From: Triticum aestivum
Lineage: Eukaryota; Streptophyta; Magnoliopsida; Poales; Poaceae
Assembly (NCBI RefSeq): GCF_018294505.1
Contig: NC_057807.1
Span: 273,463,369-273,527,368 of the forward strand
Length of the DNA: 64,000 bases
Direction of reading: 5' to 3'
The notes beneath the pieces were generated by a model. It saw only the letters and a program-made list of their open reading frames with translations. It made no database searches and was not told the origin of the DNA. Position numbers and translations under genes: made by a program. This document shows, piece after piece, positions 57,891 to 64,000 of the stretch. How positions within the stretch are numbered: position 1 is the stretch's first letter; every line of letters begins with the position of its first letter.

Positions 57891-58027
57891 ACCCCGTTCT
57901 CTTGAACGCTTCCGCACGCGATCTACAAGGGTATGTAGATGCATCTCTCTCTCTCGTTGCTAGATGAACTCATAGATGGATCTTGGTGAACGTAGGAATT
58001 TTTTTATTTTATGCAACGTTCCCTAAC
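57891..58027 (+). repeat. 5' LTR of the outer Angela-type element, last part
   Basis: Follows the second CCTCA (57886-57890) and ends GCAACGTTCCCTAACA. GTGGCATCATGAGC after it is a decayed tRNA-Met-type primer site (standard TGGTATCAGAGC). Confidence 0.88.
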
Positions 58028-59319
58028 AGTGGCATCATGAGCTAGGTCTATGCGTAGTTCTCTATTGCATGAGTAGAACATAAACCTGTTGTGGGTGTAG
58101 ATCTTGTCAACTTGCTTGCCACTACTAGTCTTTTCTTGCTTCAGCGGTATTGTGGGATGAAGCGGCCCGGACCGACCTTACACGTACGCTTACGTGAGAC
58201 AGGTTCCACCGACTGACATGCACTAGTTTCATAAGGTGGCTAGCGGGTGTCTGTCTCTCCTACTTTAGTTGGAGCGGATTAGATGAAAAGGGTTCTTATG
58301 AAGGGTAAATAGAAGTTGACAAAATCACGTTGTGGTTATTCGTAGGTAAGAAAATGTTCTCGCTAGAACCCAATCGCAGCCACGTAAAAGATGCAACAAC
58401 AATTAGAGGACGTCTAACTTGTTTTTGCAGCAATTGTCATGTGATGTGATATGGCCAGAAGTTGTGATGAATGATGAATGATATTGTGATGTATGAGATC
58501 ATGTTCATGTAATAGGAATCACGACTTGCATGTCGATGAGTATGACAACCGGCAGGAGCCATAGGAGTTGTCTTAATTATTGTATGACATGCGTGTCAAT
58601 GATTTAACGCCATGTACTTACTTTACTTTATTGCTAAACCGTTAGCTATAGTAGTAGAAGTAATAGTTGGCGAGCAACTTCATGGAGGCACGATGATGGA
58701 GATCATGATGGTGGAGATCATGGTGTCATGCCGGTGACGAAGATGATCATGGAGCCCCGAAGATGGAAATCGAAGGAGCTATATGATATTGGCCATATCA
58801 TGTCACTACTTATATAATTGCATGTGATGTTTATTATGTTTATGCATCTTGTTTACTTAGAACGGCGGTAGTAAATAAGATGATCCCTTATAATAATTTC
58901 AAGAAAGTGTTCCCCCTAACTGTGCACCGTTGCTAAAGTTCGTCGTTTCGAAGCACCACGTGATGATCGGGTGTGATAGATCCTTACGTTCACATACAAC
59001 GGGTGTAAGACAGTTTTACACATGCAAAACACTTAGGTAACTGAGCCTAGCATGTACAGACATGGCCTCGGAACACAAGAGACCGAAAGGTCGAACATGA
59101 GTCGTATGGAAGATACAATCAACATGGAGATGTTCACCGATGATGACTAGTCCGTCTCACGTGATGATCGGACATGGCCTAGTCGACTCGGATCGTGTAA
59201 CACTTAGATGACTAGAGGGATGTCAATCTGAGTGGGAGTTCATTAAATAATTAGATTAGATGAACTTAATTATCATGAACTTAGTCTAAAATCTTTGCAA
59301 AATATGTCTTGTAGATCAA
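58028..59319 (+). other. Untranslated leader of the outer Angela-type element
   Basis: About 1.3 kb between primer site and gag. No coding text seen; the inverted counterpart in the inner element (54916-56137) is similar in content, for example around the CACGTGATGATCGG motif. Confidence 0.7.
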
Positions 59320-62300
59320 ATGGCCAACGCTCATGTCAACATGAACTTCAACGCGTTCCTAGAGAAAACCAAGCTGAAAGATGATGGCAACAACTATTCG
59401 GACTGGCTCCGGAACCTGAGGATCATCCTCATAGCAGCCAAGAAAGCATATGTCCTAGAAGAACCGCTAGGTGAAGCACCCATCCCAGAGAACCAAGACG
59501 TTATGAATGCTTGGCAGTCACGTGCTGATGATTACTCCCTCGCTCAGTGCGGCATGCTTTACAGCTTAGAACCGGGGCTCCAAAAGCGTTTTGAGCGACA
59601 CGGAGCATATGAGATGTTCGAGGAGCTGAAAATGCTTTTTCAAGCTCATGCCCGGGTCGAGAGATATGAAGTCTCCGACAAGTTCTATAGTTGTAAGATG
59701 GAGGAAAACAGTTCTGTCAGTGAGCACATACTCAAAATGTCTGGGTTGCACAACCGCCTGTCCCAGCTGGAGATCAACCTCCCGGACGAGGCGGTCATTG
59801 ACAGAATCCTTCAGTCGCTCCCACCAAGCTACAAGAGCTTTGTGCTGAACTACAATATGCAGGGGATGGTGAAGACCATTCCTGAAGTATTTTCAATGCT
59901 GAAGTCAGCAGAGGTTGAAATCAAGAAAGAACATCAAGTGTTGATGGTCAATAAGAGCACTAAGTTCAAGAAGGGCAAGGGTAAGAAGAACTTCAAGAAG
60001 GACGACAAAGATGTTGCCGCGCCCGGTAAGCCAGTTGCCGGGAAGAAGTCAAAGAATGGACCCAAGCCTGAGACTGAGTGCTTTTATTGCAAAGGGAAGG
60101 GTCACTGGAAGCGGAACTGCCCCAAATACTTAGCGGACAAGAAGGCCGGCAACACTAAAGGTATATGTGATATACATGTAATTGATGTGTACCTTACCAG
60201 TACTCGTAGTAACTCCTAGGTATTTGATACCGGTGCCGTTCCTCATATTTGTAACTCACAGCAGGAGCTGCGGAATAAGCGGAGACTGGCGAAGGACGAG
60301 GTGATGATGCGTGTCGGGAATGGTTCCAAGGTCGATGTGATCGTCGTCGGCACGCTACCTCTACATTTACCCACGAGATTAGTTATGAACCTCAATAATT
60401 GTTACTTAGTGACAAGTTTGAGCATGAACATTGTATCTGGATCTCGTTTAATATGAGATGGCTACTCATTTAAATCCGAGAATAATGGTTGTTCTATTTA
60501 TATGAGAGATATGTTTTATGGTCATGCCCCGATGGTCAATGGTTTATTCTTAATGAATCTCGAACGCAATGTTACACATATTCATAGTGTGAATACCAAA
60601 AGATGTAAAGTTGATAACGATAGTCCCACATACTTGTGGCACTGCCGCCTTGGTCACATTGGTGTCAAGCGCATGAAGAAGCTCCATGCTGATGGACTTT
60701 TAGAGTCTCTCGATTATGAATCATTTGACACATGCGAACCATGCCTCATGGGCAAAATGACCAAGACTCCATTCTCCGGAACAATGGAACGAGCAACCAA
60801 CTTATTGGAAATCATACATACTGATGTGTGTGGTCCAATGAGCGTTGAGGCTCGCGGAGGATATCGTTATGTTCTCACTCTCACTGATGACTTAAGTAGA
60901 TATGGGTATGTCTACTTGATGAAACACAAGTCTGAGACCTTTGAAAAGTTCAAGGAATTTCAGAATGAAGTATAGAATCAACGTGACCGAAAGATAAAAT
61001 TCTTATGATCGGATCGTGGAGGAGAATATTTAAGTCACGAATTTGGTATGCACTTAAGAAAATGTGGAATCATTTCACAACTCACGTCGCCTGGAACACC
61101 TCAGCGTAACGGTGTGTCCAAACGTCGTAATCGCACTCTATTGGATATGGTGCGATCTATGATGTCTCTTACCGATTTACCGCTATCATTTTGGGGATAC
61201 GCTCTAGAGATAGCTACATTCACTTTAAATAGGGCACCGTCTAAATCCATTGAGACGACACCGTATGAATTATGGTTTGGGAAGAAACCTAAGCTGTCGT
61301 TTCTAAAACTTTGGGGATGCGATGCTTATATCAAGAAACTTCAACCTGAAAAGCTCGAACCCAAGTCGGAAAAATGCGTCTTCATAGGATACCCTAAGGA
61401 AACCATTGGGTATACCTTCTACCTTAGATCCGAAGGCAAGATCTTTGTTGCCAAGAACAGATCCTTTCTGGAAAAGGAGTTTCTCTCGAAAGGAGTAAGT
61501 GGGAGGAAACTAGAACTCGATAAAGTACTACCTCTTGAACCGGAAAGTAGTGTAGCTCAGGAAAATGTTCCTGTGGTGCCTACACCAACTGGAGAGGAAA
61601 TTAATGATAATGATCAAGGTACTTCGGATCAAGTTGCTACTGAACTTCGTAGGTCCACAAGGACACGTTCCACACCAGAGTGGTATGACAACCCTGTCCT
61701 GGAAATCATGTTGTTAGACAACGGTGAACCTTCGAACTATGAAGAAGCGATGGCGGGCCCAGATTCCAACAAATGGCTAGAAGCCATGCAATCCGAGATA
61801 GAATCCATGTATGAAAACAAAGTATGGACTTTGACTGACTTGCCCGATGATCGGCGAGCGATAGAAAACAAGTTCGACTTGTATAAGAAGAAGACGGGCG
61901 CGGATGGTAATGTCACCATCTATAAAGCTCGACTTGTTGCTAAGGGTTATCGACAAGTTCAATGGGTTGACTACGATGAGACTTTCTCTCCCGTAGTGAA
62001 GCTGAAGTCCGTCCGAATCATGTTAGCAATTGCCATACTATGATTATGAGATATGGCAGATGAATGTCAAAATGGCATTCCTTAACGGTTATCTTAAGGA
62101 AGAACTGTATATGATGCAGCCGGAAGGTTTTGTCGATCCTAAGAATGCTAACAAAGTATGCAAGCTCCAGCGATCCATTTATGGGTTGGTGCAAGCATCT
62201 CGGAGTTGGAACATTCGCTTTGATGAGATGATCAAGGCGTTTGGGTTTATGCAGACTTATGGAGAAGCCTACGTTTACAAGAAAGTGAGTGGGAGCTCTG

Positions 62301-63301
62301 TAGCATTTCTCATATTATATGTAGATGACATACTTTTGATGGGAAATGATATAGAATTCTTGGACAGCATTAAGGCCTACTTGAATAAGTGTTTTTCAAT
62401 GAAGGACCTTGGAGAAGCTGCTTACATATTAGGCATCAAAATCTATAGGGATAGATCGAGACGCCTCATAGGTCTTTCACAAAGCACATACCTTGATAAG
62501 ATTGTGAAGAAGTTCAAAATGGATCAGTCCAAGAAAGGGTTCTTGCCTGTATTGCAAGGTGTGAGATTGAGCTCGGCTCAATGCCCGACCACGGCAGAAG
62601 ATAAAGAAGAGATGAGTGTCATCCCCTATGCCTCAGCCATAGGATCTATTATGTATGCCATGCTGTGTACCAAACCAGATGTAAACCTTGCCGTAAGTTT
62701 GGTAGGTAGGTACCAAAGTAATCCCGACAAGGAACACTGGACAGCGGTCAAGAATATCCTAAAGTACCTGAAAAGGACAAAGGACATGTTTCTCGTTTAT
62801 GGAGGTGACGAAGAGCTCGTCGTAAAGGGTTACGTCGACGCTAGCTTCGACACAGATCTGGATGACTCTAAGTCACAAACCGGATACATGTATATGTTGA
62901 ATGGTGGGGCAGTAAGCTGGTGCAGCTGCAAGCAAAGCGTCGTGGCGGGATCTACATGTGAAGCGGAATACATGGCAGCCTCGGAGGCAGCGCATGAAGC
63001 AATTTGGGTGAAGGAGTTCATCACCGACCTAGGAGTCATACCCAATGCGTCGGGGCTGATCAAACTCTTCTGTGACAACACTGGAGCTATTGCACTTGCC
63101 AAGGAGCCCAGGTTTCACAAAAGGACCAGGCACATCAAGCGTCGCTTCAACTCCATTCGTGAAAATGTTCAAGATGGAGACATAGAAATTTGCAAAGTAC
63201 ACACGGATCTGAATGTCGCAGATCCGTTGACTAAACCTCTTCCGCGAGCAAAACATGATCAACACCAGAACTCTATGGGTGTTCGATTCATCACAATGTA
63301 A
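59320..63301 (+). pseudogene. Polyprotein of the outer Angela-type element, broken
   Basis: Gag opens at ATG 59320 and is intact to a CX2CX4HX4C zinc knuckle (CFYCKGKGHWKRNC, about 60080-60120). A TAG at 60217-60219 replaces the Trp before the protease DTG. Further stops follow at about 60456 (TGA), 60973-60975 (TAG) and 61006 (TGA). Integrase (HCRLGHIGVKRM finger, HTDVCGP core) and the first part of RT lie before a frameshift near 62035. The rest of RT (YVDD at 62318-62329) and RNase H (STCEAEYMA, FCDNTGAIALA) run to TAA 63299-63301. Gene order and motifs match the inner copy, so the normal length would be about 1,325 codons. It is inactive. Confidence 0.93.
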
Positions 63302-63320
63302 CTAGATTATTGACTCTAGT

Positions 63321-63333
63321 GCAAGTGGGAGAC
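63321..63333 (+). other. Polypurine tract of the outer Angela-type element
   Basis: GCAAGTGGGAGAC directly before the 3' LTR. Confidence 0.9.
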
Positions 63334-64000
63334 TGTTGGAAATATGCCCTAGAGGCAATAATAAAAGGATTATTATTATATTTATTTGTTCATGATAGTT
63401 GTCTTTTATTCATGCTATAATTGTATTATCCGGAAATCGTAATACACGTGTGAATACTTAGACCACAACATGTCCCTAGTGAGCCTCTAGTTGACTAGCT
63501 CGTTAATCAACAGATAGTCATGGTTTCCTGACTATGCACATTGGATGTCGTTGATAACGGGATAACATCATTAGGAGAATGATGTGATGGACAAGACCCA
63601 ATCCTAAGCATAGCACAAGATCGTGTAGTTCGTTTTGCTAGAGCTTTTCCTATGTCAAGTATCTCTTCCTTAGACCATGAGATCGTGTAACTCCCGGATA
63701 TCATAGGAGTGCTTTGGGTGTACCAAACATCACAACGTAACTGGGTGACTATAAAGGTGCACTATAGGTATCTCCGAAAGTGTCTGTTGGGTTGACACGG
63801 ATCGAGACTGGGATTTGTCACTCCGTATAACGGAGAGGTATCACTGGGCCCACTCGGTAGTGCATCATCATAATGAGCTCAAAGTGACCAAGTGTCTGGT
63901 CACGGGATCATGCATTAGGTACGAGTAAAGTGACTTGCCGGCAACGAGATTGAACGAGGTATTGGGATACCGACGATCGAATCTCGGGCAAGTAACATAC
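63334..64000 (+). repeat. 3' LTR of the outer Angela-type element, cut by the window end
   Basis: Starts TGTTGGAAATATGCCCTAGA. From 63388 it follows 47648 onward with few differences, so it is the same family and orientation. Confidence 0.95.

Larger units (their letters stand above)
47648..64000 (+). mobile_element. Outer Angela/BARE/WIS-type Ty1/copia element (plus strand)
   Basis: 5' LTR at 47648-49157 plus 57891-58027, leader 58028-59319, polyprotein 59320-63301, polypurine tract, and a 3' LTR from 63334 running past the window end. The first 54 bp of the 5' LTR are missing. The inner element 49158-57885 inserted in its 5' LTR. Stops and a frameshift show it is the older of the two. Confidence 0.92.

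Overview
This window is repeat-dominated nuclear DNA from a large-genome grass, most likely a Triticeae species (wheat, Aegilops, barley or a relative). The reasons are the nested LTR retrotransposons with plant-type Ty1/copia and Ty3/gypsy polyproteins, the Stowaway MITEs (CTCCCTCCG ends, TA target sites), a PIF/Harbinger element with a TTA duplication, an RTE-type LINE fragment, and a single spliced host gene. Family names (Angela/BARE/WIS, Fatima, Sabrina, SIRE/Maximus) are from memory of Triticeae repeats, not from a search. Classes, boundaries, LTRs and target-site duplications (TSDs) were read directly from the sequence.

Layout. (A) 1-39100 is a nest. The host is a minus-strand SIRE-type copia element: left LTR remnant 15100-15820, interior 15821-36464, right LTR 36465-39100. 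Its left LTR is interrupted by the end of a Sabrina-like LTR (1-659 plus 14782-15099), which itself holds a complete Tat-type gypsy element (660-14776, TSD CCAAC). Its interior holds a complete Fatima-like gypsy element (16271-25344, TSD CTCCT) and a gag-only element with a foldback end (32698-35020, TSD GCTTC). Its right LTR holds a 1,015-bp Harbinger element (37889-38903, TSD TTA). (B) 39101-46724 is the only gene island: a two-coding-exon TMEM230-like membrane protein gene on the minus strand (41395-42261), a probable 5'-UTR exon near 45.7-45.9 kb, several MITEs, a LINE with a 17-bp TSD, and a 117-bp tandem repeat. (C) 46725-64000 is a truncated SIRE-type LTR joined by a deletion to a plus-strand Angela-type copia element (47648 to beyond the window end). 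The 5' LTR of that element is split by a younger, nearly intact Angela-type element on the minus strand (49158-57885, TSD CCTCA).

Main discovery. The two gypsy elements in (A) have different LTRs, and only one has a pol gene, yet each carries an antisense gene between its coding region and its 3' LTR. By hand reading, both genes have six exons joined by GT-AG introns in the same phase order (0,2,0,1,1), a related N-terminal domain (the plant gypsy-type transposon domain, PF04195-like), a charged middle, a coiled-coil region and a candidate TATA box about 115-150 bp upstream of the ATG. The copy in the Fatima-like element is open from start to stop (about 844 codons); the other carries TAG stops and a frameshift. 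Copies of each element's polypurine-tract motif also recur inside the 3' region, partly within introns of this gene.

How the parts work together. The Tat-type element encodes Gag, protease, reverse transcriptase, two RNase H domains and integrase in one frame broken by seven stops, so it is dead. The Fatima-like element keeps Gag-protease and the antisense gene but has no polymerase, so it would need enzymes from another element. The inner Angela-type element is one frameshift from a full polyprotein. TMEM230 is the only feature likely to serve the host cell.
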